Below are positions 1-10,435 of a stretch of 64,000 nucleotides of DNA, in pieces. Below the pieces are notes generated by a model. The model made no database searches, was not told the origin of the DNA, and saw only the letters and a list, made by a program, of their open reading frames with translations. Source of the DNA: Nocardiopsis terrae (GTDB taxonomy: Bacteria; Actinomycetota; Actinomycetes; Streptosporangiales; Streptosporangiaceae); NCBI RefSeq assembly GCF_014651695.1, contig NZ_BMXJ01000002.1:793917-857916 (forward strand), written 5' to 3'. Each line of letters starts with the position of its first letter. Position 1 is the stretch's first letter. Position numbers and translations under genes: made by a program.

Positions 1-166
1 GGGCGACCTCGTACCCGCGGTCGGTGAAGACCGACTCGGGGAACTGGTGGTCACGGGCCTTGGTCTCCTGGACGGCGAGGACGTCGACCTCGCTCCGGTC
101 CAACCAGTCGCCGATCCGTTCGGCCCTGGCGCGGGCACTGTTCACATTCCATGTCGCGATACGCAC
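1..166 (-). CDS. xthA: Exodeoxyribonuclease III, N-terminal part (cut by window edge)
   Basis: Only the first 55 codons are present; the gene runs off the left edge. Translation from the GTG at 166 begins VRIATWNVNSARARAERI, followed by a DWLDRSEVDVLAVQETKA stretch. The WNVNS and QETK motifs are the metal- and phosphate-binding N-terminal motifs of the exonuclease III/AP endonuclease (EEP) family, which cuts DNA at abasic sites in base excision repair. The start is assigned because homologues begin with this MRIATWNVN string. It is divergent from the acyl-CoA dehydrogenase at 517. The catalytic C-terminal half cannot be checked. Confidence 0.85.
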   Translation of the reverse strand, partial: MRIATWNVNSARARAERIGDWLDRSEVDVLAVQETKARDHQFPESVFTDRGYEVA

Positions 167-516
167 AGCCAAAGGCTAGAGGATCGCGCCGACGACCTGG
201 CCGGACACGAAGGAACCCCGGTGCGGCCGTCCTCCGCACCGGGGTTCGGCGACTCCCGGCACATGCACGGTTGGTTTCCGTCGCGCCCCGTTGGACGGCC
301 GACCCACCCAAACGGTTCGCATTGCGCGCAAGGTTTTTCCCCGGAGACGGGGAGAAAATCGCCTGCGGGGCCGTGATCAGGGACTCCGTCGAACCGGACC
401 GCACGGGACGGCGGGGGTCCGACTCGTTGAGGGCAGCGGGCGTCAGATACCACGACCACGGGTACGGCTGTGACACGGACCACATCCGCTATTCCCGCAG
501 TGAGGTGAACGCGCCC
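167..516. other. Gene-free divergent region with two hairpins
   Basis: These 350 bases separate xthA (leftward) from the acyl-CoA dehydrogenase (rightward). Two inverted repeats stand out: a perfect 14-bp stem at 213-226/234-247 with a 7-nt loop, and a stem at 334-343/348-358 made of a T-run and CCCCG facing CGGGG and an A-rich run. Either could be a terminator or leader structure, but no gene ends here. A GAGGTGAA ribosome-binding site lies just before 517. No tRNA or convincing small ORF is seen. Confidence 0.5.
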
Positions 517-2469
517 ATGTCGACGGTCGAACCCGCTTCCGGCACCAACCAGGACCCCGAACCCGAGGTCGACGAACGCAGGGCACGCCAGGTGGCCGAA
601 CAGGCCCGGGAGAGCGGCTGGAGCCAGCCCAGCTTCGCCAAGGAGCTGTACCTGGGCCGCCTGCGGCTGGACCTGATCCACCCCCTCACCGAACCCGACG
701 AACCCTCCCGCCGACGCGGTGAGGCCTTCCTCGCCGAACTGCGGCGGGTGTGCGAGGGCATCGACCCCCAGCGGATCGAACTCCAGGAGCGCATCCCCGA
801 CGAGACCATCGCGGCCCTGCGCGAGGTCGGCGCGTTCGGAATGAAGATCCCCGCCGAGTACGGCGGACTCGGCCTCACCCAGGTCCACTACAACCGCGCC
901 CTGATGCTGGTCGGCTCCGTCTCACCGGCGATCGGCGCCCTGCTCTCCGCGCACCAGTCCATCGGCGTCCCCCAACCGGTCGCCATGTTCGGTACCGAGG
1001 AGCAGAGGAACACCTTCCTCCCCCGCTGCGCCGAAGGCGCGATCAGCGCGTTCCTGCTCACCGAACCGGACGTCGGCAGCGACCCGGCGCGGCTGCGCTG
1101 CACGGCCACGCCCGCGCAGGACGGTTCCGAGTACGTGCTGGACGGGGTCAAGCTGTGGACCACCAACGGCGTGGTCGCCGAGCTACTCGTGGTGATGGCC
1201 CGCGTGCCCGAGGGCCCCGGCCACCGCGGCGGCGTCACGGCCTTCGTCGTCGAGGGCGACTCGGCCGGGATCACCGTGGAGCACCGCAACCGCTTCATGG
1301 GGCTCAAGGGACTGGAGAACGGCGTCACCCGTCTGCACCGGGTGCGGGTACCCGCCGCCAACCGGATCGGCGAGGAGGGGCACGGGCTGCGGATCGCCCT
1401 GTCCACCCTCAACACCGGCCGCCTGTCCCTGCCCGCCATGTGCGCGGGCGGAGGCAAGTGGGCCACCAAGGTCGCCCGCGAGTGGGCCCGCGAACGCGTC
1501 CAGTGGGGGCGACCGGTGGGCCGACACGAGGAGGTGGCCAAGAAGCTCTCCTTCATCACCGCCACCACCTACGCCATGGAGGCCATGCTGGACCTGTCCA
1601 GCCAGATGGCCGACGACAAGCGGCACGACATCCGCATCGAGGCCGCCATCGCCAAACTGTGGGCCTCGGAGATGGCGTACACGATCGCCGACGAACTCGT
1701 CCAGGTCCGCGGCGGACGCGGTTTCGAGACCGCCGGATCCCTGGCCGCGCGCGGCGAGCGCGGGGTGCCCGCCGAGCAACTGCTGCGCGACCTGCGGATC
1801 AACCGGATCTTCGAGGGAAGCACGGAGATCATGCACCTCCTGATCGCCCGCGAGGCGGTGGACGCGCACCTGTCCGTGGCCGGGGACATCATCGACCCCG
1901 ACACCAGCCGGTCCGACAAGGCACGCGCCGTGGCCCGGGCGAGCGGGTTCTATGCCAGGTGGCTGCCGACCCTCGTGGTCGGCCGGGGCCAGGTGCCCTC
2001 GGCCTTCGCGGAGTTCGGACCGCTCGCCGCCCACCTGCGCTTCGTCGAGCGCTCCTCGCGCAGGCTGGCCCGGTCCACGTTCTACGCGATGTCGCGCTGG
2101 CAGGGGAAGATGGAGGTCAAACAGGGCTTCCTCGGGCGTGTGGTGGACATCGGCGCCGAACTGTTCGCGATGAGCGCCGTGGTCGTGCGCGCCCGCGCCG
2201 ACACGGACGCGCACCCCGAGCGCGGCACCACCCCGTTCGAGCTGGCCGACGTGTTCTGCCACCAGGCCCGGCTCCGGATCGACACCCTCTTCGAGGGGCT
2301 GTGGTCCAACACCGACGAGCTGGACGGCAAGCTCGCCCGCCGCCTGATGGACGACTCCTACACCTGGCTGGAGGAGGGCGTCCTGGACCCGTCGCTCCCC
2401 GGACCGCTGATCGCCCCGGCCGCGCCCGGCCCCTCCGAGAAGGAGGACCAGCACCGCCGGATGGGCTGA
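517..2469 (+). CDS. Acyl-CoA dehydrogenase, FadE10-like (650 aa)
   Basis: FAD-dependent acyl-CoA dehydrogenase, expected to introduce the alpha-beta double bond in fatty acyl-CoA beta-oxidation. The ATG at 517 follows GAGGTGAA; the open frame extends further upstream but has no family similarity there. The core includes [13 protein letters not shown], the FAD/substrate motif [22 protein letters not shown], and [16 protein letters not shown] near the C-terminal side of the core, whose FEG glutamate is in the usual catalytic position. At 650 residues it is much longer than the ~380-residue soluble enzymes and matches the long class with an extra C-terminal helical domain; from memory mycobacterial FadE10 is the same size. 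It is separate from the ACCGAA dyad regulon seen further right. Substrate chain length is unknown. Confidence 0.88.
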   Translation: MSTVEPASGTNQDPEPEVDERRARQVAEQARESGWSQPSFAKELYLGRLRLDLIHPLTEPDEPSRRRGEAFLAELRRVCEGIDPQRIELQERIPDETIAALREVGAFGMKIPAEYGGLGLTQVHYNRALMLVGSVSPAIGALLSAHQSIGVPQPVAMFGTEEQRNTFLPRCAEGAISAFLLTEPDVGSDPARLRCTATPAQDGSEYVLDGVKLWTTNGVVAELLVVMARVPEGPGHRGGVTAFVVEGDSAGITVEHRNRFMGLKGLENGVTRLHRVRVPAANRIGEEGHGLRIALSTLNTGRLSLPAMCAGGGKWATKVAREWARERVQWGRPVGRHEEVAKKLSFITATTYAMEAMLDLSSQMADDKRHDIRIEAAIAKLWASEMAYTIADELVQVRGGRGFETAGSLAARGERGVPAEQLLRDLRINRIFEGSTEIMHLLIAREAVDAHLSVAGDIIDPDTSRSDKARAVARASGFYARWLPTLVVGRGQVPSAFAEFGPLAAHLRFVERSSRRLARSTFYAMSRWQGKMEVKQGFLGRVVDIGAELFAMSAVVVRARADTDAHPERGTTPFELADVFCHQARLRIDTLFEGLWSNTDELDGKLARRLMDDSYTWLEEGVLDPSLPGPLIAPAAPGPSEKEDQHRRMG

Positions 2470-2527
2470 CTCCCGCCCCGGGGGTCCTGTTCCAGGGAAT
2501 GTCGTCGGCTGGGCCTACGGTGATCAG

Positions 2528-3760
2528 ATGCCTGCACCGCACCCCCGCCGCGACGCGGAGTTCTCCCTGTCCCAGGCCCGTCGGATCGCCCTGGCCGCCC
2601 AGGGCTTCCACGACCCGCGCCCCGGCTCCGGGCCCACACTCACCCATCTGGCGCGCGTCGTGCGCCGGGTGGGGTTGCTCCAGATCGACAGCGTGAACGT
2701 GCTGGCCCGCAGTCAGTACCTGCCCGTGTTCGCCCGGTTGGGCGGCTACGATCCCGCGCTGCTGGACCGGGCCGCCACCACCGCGGCGGGCAACAGCCCG
2801 GCGCGGCTGGTCGAGTGCTGGGCGCACGAGGCGAGCCTGGTCCCGCCCGCGACCCACCGCCTCATGCGGTACCGCATGGAACGCAACCGCGCCCAGGAGC
2901 GGGTGGGGTGGATGAACGGCATCCGCGAGGACAGGCCCGAACTGGTCAAGGCGGTGCACGAGGAGGTGGCCCGGATCGGTCCGGCCACCGCCCGCGAGGT
3001 CGAGGCCGCCCTGGCCCACGACGCGCCGCGCGCCAAGGAGCACTGGGGTTGGAACTGGTCCGAGGTCAAGAAGTGCCTGGAGTACCTGTTCTGGATCGGC
3101 GACCTCACCTCCAACGGCCGCAACAGCCAGTTCGAGCGCCGCTACGACCTGCCCGAACGCGTCCTGCCCGCCGAGGTGCACGCACTGCCCCACCCCGCCC
3201 CGGAGGAGGCCCACCGCGAGCTGGTGGCGATCGCCGCCCGTGCCCACGGGATCGCCACCGAGCCCGACCTGCGCGACTACTTCCGGCTCAAGGGGAGCGA
3301 GTCCCGTGCCGCTGTCGCCGACCTCGTGGACTCCGGGGAACTCGTCCCGGCCACCGTGCGCGGCTGGGGCCGACCCGCCTACCTGCACAAGGACGCCCGC
3401 GTCCCCCGCCGGGTGGACGCCCGCGCCCTGCTGAGCCCCTTCGACTCACTGGTGTGGACGCGCGACCGCGCCGAGGAGCTGTTCGGTTTCCGGTACCGGC
3501 TGGAGATCTACGTGCCCGCCGCCAAGCGGGTGCACGGCTACTACGTGCTGCCGTTCCTGCTGGGCGAGGAGCTGGTGGCCCGGGTCGACCTCAAGGCCGA
3601 CCGCGCCTCGGGCACCCTGCTCGCCCGCCGGGTCACCCTGGAGGAGGACGCCCCCGCCGAGACCGTGCCCGAACTGGTGGAGCAGCTGAAGGAGATGGCC
3701 GCCTGGCTGGGCCTGGAGAACGGCGTCGGCGGCGAGGGGCTGGACTCCCCCCGGAGGTGA
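2528..3760 (+). CDS. YcaQ/AlkX-type winged-helix DNA glycosylase family protein (410 aa)
   Basis: Member of the HTH_42 (YcaQ/AlkZ) family of winged-helix DNA glycosylases that unhook interstrand crosslinks or remove alkylated bases. Residues 50-56 read LLQIDSV: the QxD motif (Q52, D54) is typical of the YcaQ/AlkX branch, whereas the AlkZ branch carries QxQ. The 410-residue length is normal. A TACGGT -10-like hexamer at 2516-2521 lies six bases before the ATG with no clear ribosome-binding site, so the transcript is probably leaderless. The gene follows the acyl-CoA dehydrogenase by 58 bases but appears to have its own promoter. Exact lesion specificity cannot be read from sequence. Confidence 0.82.
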   Translation: MPAPHPRRDAEFSLSQARRIALAAQGFHDPRPGSGPTLTHLARVVRRVGLLQIDSVNVLARSQYLPVFARLGGYDPALLDRAATTAAGNSPARLVECWAHEASLVPPATHRLMRYRMERNRAQERVGWMNGIREDRPELVKAVHEEVARIGPATAREVEAALAHDAPRAKEHWGWNWSEVKKCLEYLFWIGDLTSNGRNSQFERRYDLPERVLPAEVHALPHPAPEEAHRELVAIAARAHGIATEPDLRDYFRLKGSESRAAVADLVDSGELVPATVRGWGRPAYLHKDARVPRRVDARALLSPFDSLVWTRDRAEELFGFRYRLEIYVPAAKRVHGYYVLPFLLGEELVARVDLKADRASGTLLARRVTLEEDAPAETVPELVEQLKEMAAWLGLENGVGGEGLDSPRR

Positions 3761-3810
3761 TCCGGAAAACGGCCCCGGATGCGCGGGCCGGGTCTGCCAT
3801 GATCTGGTGC

Positions 3811-4455
3811 ATGCCAGAGATTCCAGACACGGCGAAGAGAGTGGCCCTCCTGCCCGGAGCCGCGACCCTGCTCCTGACCGCTGGTTGTGCCCAGGGCGAG
3901 GAGACGGACGAGGCGGCTCCCGAGGTGGAGGCCGCGGTGGAAACGGAGAAGACCGAGGAGCCGCAGCGGGAGTACACCTCCATCCCGGCCGACGGCGAGC
4001 TCGCCTGGCTCGTCCCCGAGGACCTTCCGGCGTGGACGGACAGCGGGGGCGGCGAAGAGGGGCTGGCGGTCTTCGTCCGGGACGGGTGCAGCGTCACCCT
4101 CAACCTCATGGAGGGGCACGCCAAGCAGTCCGAGGAACTGGACCGCAGCCCCCAGGACAGCGCGCTGCTGTGGCTCACGGTCCCGGGGGACGTGTTCGGC
4201 GACGATCTGACCGACACCCCGATCACCCCGCTCGACCCGGTCGAGGTCCCCACCGACGACGGGGAGAGCGTGGAGTTCACCGCCGTGGAGACGGTGAACG
4301 AGGAGACGGACGCCGGTTCCCGGGCCGGAGTCCTCTGGCACGGCGACGACGAACTCCGCTTCGCCCAGTCCTGCGGTATGCCCGCCGGCGCCTGGGAGGA
4401 CGGCCAGGAGCACGTGGACGCCTTCCTCGACGATCTGTTGGTGACGGTCCCCTGA
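3811..4455 (+). CDS. Putative secreted lipoprotein (214 aa), function unknown
   Basis: The N-terminus has a short charged segment, a hydrophobic core and the lipobox LLLTAGCAQ, so Cys is expected to be lipidated and the protein anchored outside the membrane. After an acidic linker rich in Glu and Thr comes a globular part of about 150 residues with two Cys (DGCSV and QSCGM) that could form a disulfide. An in-frame ATG at 3799 is an alternative start; 3811 gives a more typical signal peptide. No family was recognised. It ends just before the repeat that bounds the toxin-antitoxin module. Confidence 0.72.
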   Translation: MPEIPDTAKRVALLPGAATLLLTAGCAQGEETDEAAPEVEAAVETEKTEEPQREYTSIPADGELAWLVPEDLPAWTDSGGGEEGLAVFVRDGCSVTLNLMEGHAKQSEELDRSPQDSALLWLTVPGDVFGDDLTDTPITPLDPVEVPTDDGESVEFTAVETVNEETDAGSRAGVLWHGDDELRFAQSCGMPAGAWEDGQEHVDAFLDDLLVTVP

Positions 4456-4471
4456 GACGGAACGTGACGCT

Positions 4472-4533
4472 GGGCCGCGCCCCGGGTCCGGGGTGCGGCC
4501 CGGTGCTCGGGGCCCGGGGTCAGACGCGCTCGA
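4472..4533. repeat. Direct repeat copy A: 3' codons plus terminator palindrome
   Basis: This 62-base segment matches 5353-5420 with three substitutions and one 6-base indel. It contains a GC-rich palindrome (4472-4501), a spacer, and the last three codons and stop (ERV*) of the vapC gene read leftward. The other copy carries the same ERV* end for the thiolase gene. The two copies bracket the toxin-antitoxin pair. Confidence 0.9.
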
Positions 4534-4996
4534 CGCGGGGGCCGTACGGAGAGGTCTCCTCCGGCAGCGGGGAGAAGCCCTCCATCGCCGCGGCGGCACG
4601 CAGGTTCTTGTCGAAGACCGCGCATGAGGTACATCCCGGGTCGGCCGACCGAACGGCCTTGGCGGAGGCGAGCTGCACGGCGTCGTAAGCTCTCAGGCCG
4701 TGCACCGCCGTCAGCCGAACCGCCTCCTCCAGGATCTCGGCTGTGACCCTGACCGCTGAGAGGCGCCGCTCCTCACCGGGGGCGCCGAAGTAGTCGGCCT
4801 CGAACTCGGCCACCAGGACCCGCGTGTCCTCGGCGCCCAGTTCCCCCATCCTGTGTTTGCGCCAGAGGGCGGCGGGGACTTCGACCCTGGTCATCTGCGA
4901 CACCACCAGCGGCTGCGCCAGGTCCCGGACGGCCTGGCTGCCGTACTCGTCCGCGTACAGCTTGACCACAGCGGACGTGTCGGCGAAAACGCTCAT
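4520..4996 (-). CDS. vapC: PIN-domain toxin, VapC family (158 aa)
   Basis: PIN-domain ribonuclease, the toxin of a type II pair, expected to cleave RNA with Mg2+ or Mn2+. Acidic residues sit where the family needs them: D6 in VFADTSAVVK, E39 in TRVEVPAALW, D105 in LRAYDAVQLA and D129 near VFDKNLRAAA. The ATG at 4996 overlaps the stop of the antitoxin gene by four bases (ATGA), so translation is coupled. The last codons ERV* and the terminator behind them are a copy of the thiolase 3' end, so the toxin's own original end may have been replaced. RNA target is unknown. Confidence 0.88.
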   Translation of the reverse strand: MSVFADTSAVVKLYADEYGSQAVRDLAQPLVVSQMTRVEVPAALWRKHRMGELGAEDTRVLVAEFEADYFGAPGEERRLSAVRVTAEILEEAVRLTAVHGLRAYDAVQLASAKAVRSADPGCTSCAVFDKNLRAAAAMEGFSPLPEETSPYGPRVERV

Positions 4997-5289
4997 TCGC
5001 GCCCTTCCGCCACGAGGTCCTCCAGCTGGGTTCCCCCGCCCGCCGCCCGGCGGGCCCTCTCGACGGCCTCACGGCTGGGGCGGGAGCGCTGGGTACCCGA
5101 GGAGTCCAGCAGCCCGGCCTGCGCGAGCTTGGCACGGACGGCCCGTGCCTCGTCGCCCTCCAGGTCCGGGTCGGTCACCGCCCGCATCACCCGGGTCACG
5201 TACTCGTTCAGGCTGACACCGCGGCGTTCGGCAGAGCACTTGACCCTGCGCATCAGCTCTTCTTCGGCTCTCCACGTCATCTGACTCAT
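4993..5289 (-). CDS. vapB: Ribbon-helix-helix-like antitoxin of the vapC pair (98 aa)
   Basis: Small basic/acidic protein encoded immediately upstream of vapC. Residues 1-38 (MSQMTWRAEEELMRRVKCSA then RRGVSLNEYVTRVM) have the strand-helix-helix pattern of Arc/CopG-type DNA-binding proteins, here with the common 'SLNEYV' second-helix signature. The C-terminal half (residues 45-98) is charged and probably wraps around the toxin. Its promoter region carries two adjacent perfect palindromes (5304-5323), a likely autoregulatory operator. Classification as RHH is by eye. Confidence 0.82.
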   Translation of the reverse strand: MSQMTWRAEEELMRRVKCSAERRGVSLNEYVTRVMRAVTDPDLEGDEARAVRAKLAQAGLLDSSGTQRSRPSREAVERARRAAGGGTQLEDLVAEGRE

Positions 5290-5303
5290 GACCGCAGCCT
5301 AGA

Positions 5304-5323
5304 TGCATGCATGCCTGCAGGCA
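5304..5323. promoter_or_regulatory. Candidate vapBC operator: two abutting palindromes
   Basis: TGCATGCA (5304-5311) is followed directly by TGCCTGCAGGCA (5312-5323), both perfect palindromes, ending 15 bases before the antitoxin start. Paired half-sites of this kind suit binding by RHH antitoxin dimers. The placement suggests autorepression of the vapBC operon. Confidence 0.6.
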
Positions 5324-5352
5324 AGAGTTTTCCCCGCAACCGGCACGGCGCC

Positions 5353-5420
5353 GGGCCGCACCCCGGATCCGGGGTGCGGCCCGGTGTTCGGGGCCCGGGG
5401 TCCGGGTCAGACGCGCTCGA
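5353..5420. repeat. Direct repeat copy B: thiolase 3' end and terminator
   Basis: This 68-base copy holds a perfect 30-base palindrome (5353-5382) that should act as the thiolase transcription terminator, a spacer with 6 extra bases, and the thiolase codons ERV*. It is the presumed parent of the copy at 4472-4533. Confidence 0.9.
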
Positions 5421-6549
5421 TGATGGTCACGTTGGCCTGGCCGCCGCCCTCGCACATGGTCTGGAGGCCGTAGCGGCCGCCGGTGCGGTGCAGCTCGTTG
5501 ACCAGCTTGGTCATCAGGACGGAACCGGTGGCGCCCAGCGGGTGGCCCAGGGCGATGGCGCCGCCGTTCGGGTTGACCTTGGCCGGGTCCGCGCCGAGCT
5601 CGTCGATCCAGGACATCGGGACCGGGGCGAAGGCCTCGTTGATCTCGGTGACGTCGATGTCGTCGATGCTCAGGCCCGCCTTCTCCAGGGCGATCCTGGT
5701 GGCCGGAATCGGGGCGGTGAGCATGTAGACCGGGTCGTCGCCGACCAGCGACAGCTGGACGACGCGGGCCAGCGGGGTCAGGTTGTGCTGCTCCACCGCG
5801 CGCTCGGAGGCGATGAGCAGCGCGCCGGCGCCCACGGAGACCTGGCTGGCGACCGCGGCGGTGAGCTCCCAGTCCTCGCGCAGCGGCCTGAGCCCGGCCA
5901 TCTTCTCCAGGGTGGTGTCGGGGCGGATGCCCTCGTCCCCGCCCACCCCGGCGATCGGGGCGATCTGGGAGTCGAAGTAACCGGCCTCCTGCGCGGCGGC
6001 GGCGCGCTTGTGGCTCTCCAGCGCGAACTCCTCCAGCTGCTCGCGCTTGTAGCCCCACTTCTCACACATGAGCTGGGCGCCGCGGAACTGGGAGATCTCC
6101 TGGAAGCCGTACCGCTCGATCCAGCCCTCGCCGTACAGCGGGAGGTCGTTGTCCACGGCGAACTGGACGTTGGCGCCCATGGGGACCATGCCCATGTTCT
6201 CCACACCGGTCGCCACCACCAGGTCCTGGGTGCCGGACATGACGCCCTGTGCGGCGAAGTGGATGGACTGCTGGGAGGAGCCGCACTGGCGGTCGATGGT
6301 GACGCCGGGGACGGTCTCGGGAAGGCCGGCGGACAGCCACGCGGTGCGGGCCAGGTCCAGGGCCTGCGGACCGGCCTGGCTGACGACGCCCATGATGACG
6401 TCCTCGACCGCCGCCGGGTCGACCCCGGTGCGCTCGACGAGCTCCTTGAGGACGTGCGCCCCCAGGTCCGCCGGGTGCACGGCGGCCAGCGCACCCTTCT
6501 TCGTGCCGACGGGGGTGCGTACTGCTCCGACGATGTAGGCCTCGGCCAC
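5407..6549 (-). CDS. Acetyl-CoA C-acyltransferase (thiolase), 380 aa
   Basis: Thiolase that cleaves or forms 3-ketoacyl-CoA, the last step of beta-oxidation. The nucleophile is Cys89 in IDRQCGSSQQS; NEAFAP, the NGGAIALGHPLGATGS box and the C-terminal CEGGGQANVTII region supply the second Cys and His positions. The GTG at 6549 is chosen because GGAGGACCCC precedes it and homologues start with (M/V)AEAYIVGAVRTPVG; the upstream extension is not family-like. Length is normal. A perfect dyad AACCGAA-N5-TTCGGTT lies 39 bases upstream and is shared with the acyl-CoA dehydrogenase at 8953. Whether it is degradative or biosynthetic is not settled, but the neighbours favour fatty acid degradation. Confidence 0.92.
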   Translation of the reverse strand: MAEAYIVGAVRTPVGTKKGALAAVHPADLGAHVLKELVERTGVDPAAVEDVIMGVVSQAGPQALDLARTAWLSAGLPETVPGVTIDRQCGSSQQSIHFAAQGVMSGTQDLVVATGVENMGMVPMGANVQFAVDNDLPLYGEGWIERYGFQEISQFRGAQLMCEKWGYKREQLEEFALESHKRAAAAQEAGYFDSQIAPIAGVGGDEGIRPDTTLEKMAGLRPLREDWELTAAVASQVSVGAGALLIASERAVEQHNLTPLARVVQLSLVGDDPVYMLTAPIPATRIALEKAGLSIDDIDVTEINEAFAPVPMSWIDELGADPAKVNPNGGAIALGHPLGATGSVLMTKLVNELHRTGGRYGLQTMCEGGGQANVTIIERV

Positions 6550-6587
6550 GGGGTCCTCCAAGGGGCGTGGAATGTGACGTCCTGCTG

Positions 6588-6606
6588 AACCGAACTGTAT
6601 TCGGTT
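6588..6606. promoter_or_regulatory. Dyad operator copy 1 (thiolase)
   Basis: Perfect inverted repeat AACCGAA-CTGTA-TTCGGTT upstream of the thiolase GTG at 6549. The same arms and spacing occur at 8888-8906 and, with the core ACCGAA-N5-TTCGGT, at 47953-47973. Probably the site of a dimeric TetR-like or similar regulator; the regulator gene is not identifiable here. Confidence 0.7.
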
Positions 6607-6703
6607 TTGGCTTCCTGGCAAGACCCCGCCCCCCGCCTTACGGGCCCCCGCCCAGTTCAGCGCGGTGTTCCCGGCTCGGAAGGCCCACCGCGGCGACGCT
6701 GCC

Positions 6704-8806
<2,103 letters not shown>

Positions 8807-8887
8807 CTAGGAACCCGACCCTGCCAGACCACCGGGAACCGCCCATCCGACCAGGAACTTTGCCCCGGCTTGCCCCCGTCTCTTCAA

Positions 8888-8906
8888 AACCGAATTCGAT
8901 TCGGTT
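8888..8906. promoter_or_regulatory. Dyad operator copy 2 (acyl-CoA dehydrogenase / efflux pump)
   Basis: Perfect inverted repeat AACCGAA-TTCGA-TTCGGTT, identical in arms and spacing to the site at 6588-6606. It lies 46 bases before the ATG at 8953 and 141 bases before the divergent transporter start at 8746, so it could control both. Confidence 0.72.
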
Positions 8907-8952
8907 ACCGTGTGGGAACACCAGTGATCCCCGACACCCTCCGGAGCAGCGC

Positions 8953-10095
8953 ATGAAGCGGGAACTCTTCGACGCCGACCACGACCTCTTCCGCGAATCG
9001 GTGGCCGAGTTCCTCAAGAGGGACGTGGCTCCCTTCCACGACCAGTGGGAGAAGGACGGCATCGTGCCCCGCGAGGTGTGGGTCAGGGCGGGCCGGGTCG
9101 GCCTCCTCGGTCACGGTGTCCCAGAGGAGTTCGGCGGCACCGGGCTGCACGACTACCGTTACAACCAGATCGTCAACGAGGAGATCTGCCGAGCACACGC
9201 CAGCGGGCTGGGCATCACCCTGCAGAACGACGTGATGGCGCCGTACATGGTGGGGCTGACCAACGACGAACAGAAGGGGCGCTGGCTGCCCGGCTTCGCC
9301 AGCGGCGAGCTCATCACCGCCATCGCGATGACCGAACCCGGCACCGGCAGCGACCTCCAGGGGATCAGGACCTCCGCGGTCCGCGACGGGGACGAGTTCG
9401 TCCTCAACGGCAGCAAGACCTTCATCACCAACGGCATCAACGCCGACCTGGTGATCGTGGTCTGCCAGACCGACCCCGAGGCCGGGGCGCAGGGCTTCTC
9501 ACTCCTCGCCGTGGAGCGGGACATGCCCGGCTTCGACCGGGGCCGCAACCTCGACAAGATCGGCATGAAGGCCCAGGACACCGCCGAGCTGTTCTTCGAC
9601 AACGTGCGCGTCCCGGCCGCCAACCTGATCGGCACCGAGGGCCAGGGCTTCATCCACCTGCTCCAGAACCTTCCCCAGGAACGGCTGTCCATCGCCACCT
9701 GTGCGGTCGCCTCGGCCGACCAGATGCTCCAGCACACCATCGACTACTGCCGGGAGCGCACCGCCTTCGGCCGTTCGATCGGGCGCTTCCAGAACACCCG
9801 TTTCGTCCTGGCCGAGTTGGCGACCGAGGTGGACCTGGGCCGCACCTACGTCGACCGGGGCGTCGAGCTGCTCAACAAGGGTGAACTGACCGTCGAGGAC
9901 GCCGCCAAGGCCAAGTGGTGGACCACCGAGATGTGCAACCGGGTCATGGATCGGTGCCTTCAGCTTCACGGCGGGTACGGGTACATGATGGAATACCCCG
10001 TGGCACGGGCATGGCAGGACACCCGGGTCCAGACGATCTACGGTGGCACCACCGAAATCATGAAGGAGATCGTGGGCCGGGGCCTGGGCCTGTAA
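8953..10095 (+). CDS. Long-chain acyl-CoA dehydrogenase (380 aa)
   Basis: FAD-dependent acyl-CoA dehydrogenase closely resembling the LCAD type. Features: MTEPGTGSDLQGI (FAD/substrate loop), FITNGI, LPQERLSIA, LQLHGGYGYMMEYP and IYGGTTEIMKEIVGRGL near the end. The usual C-terminal catalytic Glu position is Gly (YGGT), and the glutamate E243 in PQERL is expected to be the base, as in the LCAD/isovaleryl class. The ATG at 8953 gives the standard length. The gene carries dyad operator copy 2 and is followed after 40 bases by a small membrane protein gene before a strong terminator. Confidence 0.92.
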   Translation: MKRELFDADHDLFRESVAEFLKRDVAPFHDQWEKDGIVPREVWVRAGRVGLLGHGVPEEFGGTGLHDYRYNQIVNEEICRAHASGLGITLQNDVMAPYMVGLTNDEQKGRWLPGFASGELITAIAMTEPGTGSDLQGIRTSAVRDGDEFVLNGSKTFITNGINADLVIVVCQTDPEAGAQGFSLLAVERDMPGFDRGRNLDKIGMKAQDTAELFFDNVRVPAANLIGTEGQGFIHLLQNLPQERLSIATCAVASADQMLQHTIDYCRERTAFGRSIGRFQNTRFVLAELATEVDLGRTYVDRGVELLNKGELTVEDAAKAKWWTTEMCNRVMDRCLQLHGGYGYMMEYPVARAWQDTRVQTIYGGTTEIMKEIVGRGLGL

Positions 10096-10135
10096 GGGCG
10101 TGTAGGACCTCCCCCAACCCCGAAGGGTCCGGATC

Positions 10136-10303
10136 ATGAGCGGAGCGTGGGACGGCCTCATCGTGATGGGGCTGCTGGTGGTACTGCTCGTCATCGCCGT
10201 GCGCAAGCTCCGGCCGAGGATCCATATCCCCTGGGCGACCAGCGGCATCGTGGTCTTCTTCATCTTCGTCTGCCTGCTGCTGTGGGCCTGGTCCAACCGC
10301 TGA
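10136..10303 (+). CDS. Small two-helix membrane protein (55 aa)
   Basis: ATG at 10136 opens a 55-residue frame starting MSGAWDGLIVMGLLVVLL and ending LLWAWSNR. There are two hydrophobic segments (residues ~8-21 and ~36-51) joined by a basic loop (RKLRPRIH). It sits 40 bases behind the acyl-CoA dehydrogenase and directly before the terminator at 10314, so the two are probably one transcript. No family recognised; codon use is like the neighbours, which supports it as real. Confidence 0.65.
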   Translation: MSGAWDGLIVMGLLVVLLVIAVRKLRPRIHIPWATSGIVVFFIFVCLLLWAWSNR

Positions 10304-10313
10304 ACCCACACCG

Positions 10314-10345
10314 AAGGCCCGCCGCCCCGAGGGGTGGCGGGCCTT
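10314..10345 (+). terminator. Terminator after the acyl-CoA dehydrogenase operon
   Basis: Perfect 10-bp outer stem AAGGCCCGCC / GGCGGGCCTT with further G-C pairs inside, 11 bases after the stop of the 55-residue gene. Confidence 0.8.
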
Positions 10346-10435
10346 GACGGCGCCCGGAGGGAGAGCTGGGCCCGGTGGACGGTCCGAAGGCGGGTAAGGA
10401 CCGGACGGCCGGACCCGGCCGTGGTGGTCAGGGGA

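Noticed and set aside
213..247. Hairpin read as the terminator of an unseen gene
   Set aside because: No gene ends next to it on either strand; left as an unexplained structure in the divergent region.
4472..5420. Reading the flanking repeats as phage att sites
   Set aside because: No integrase gene is near and the repeats hold a terminator and coding end, so duplication/insertion is described without claiming site-specific recombination.
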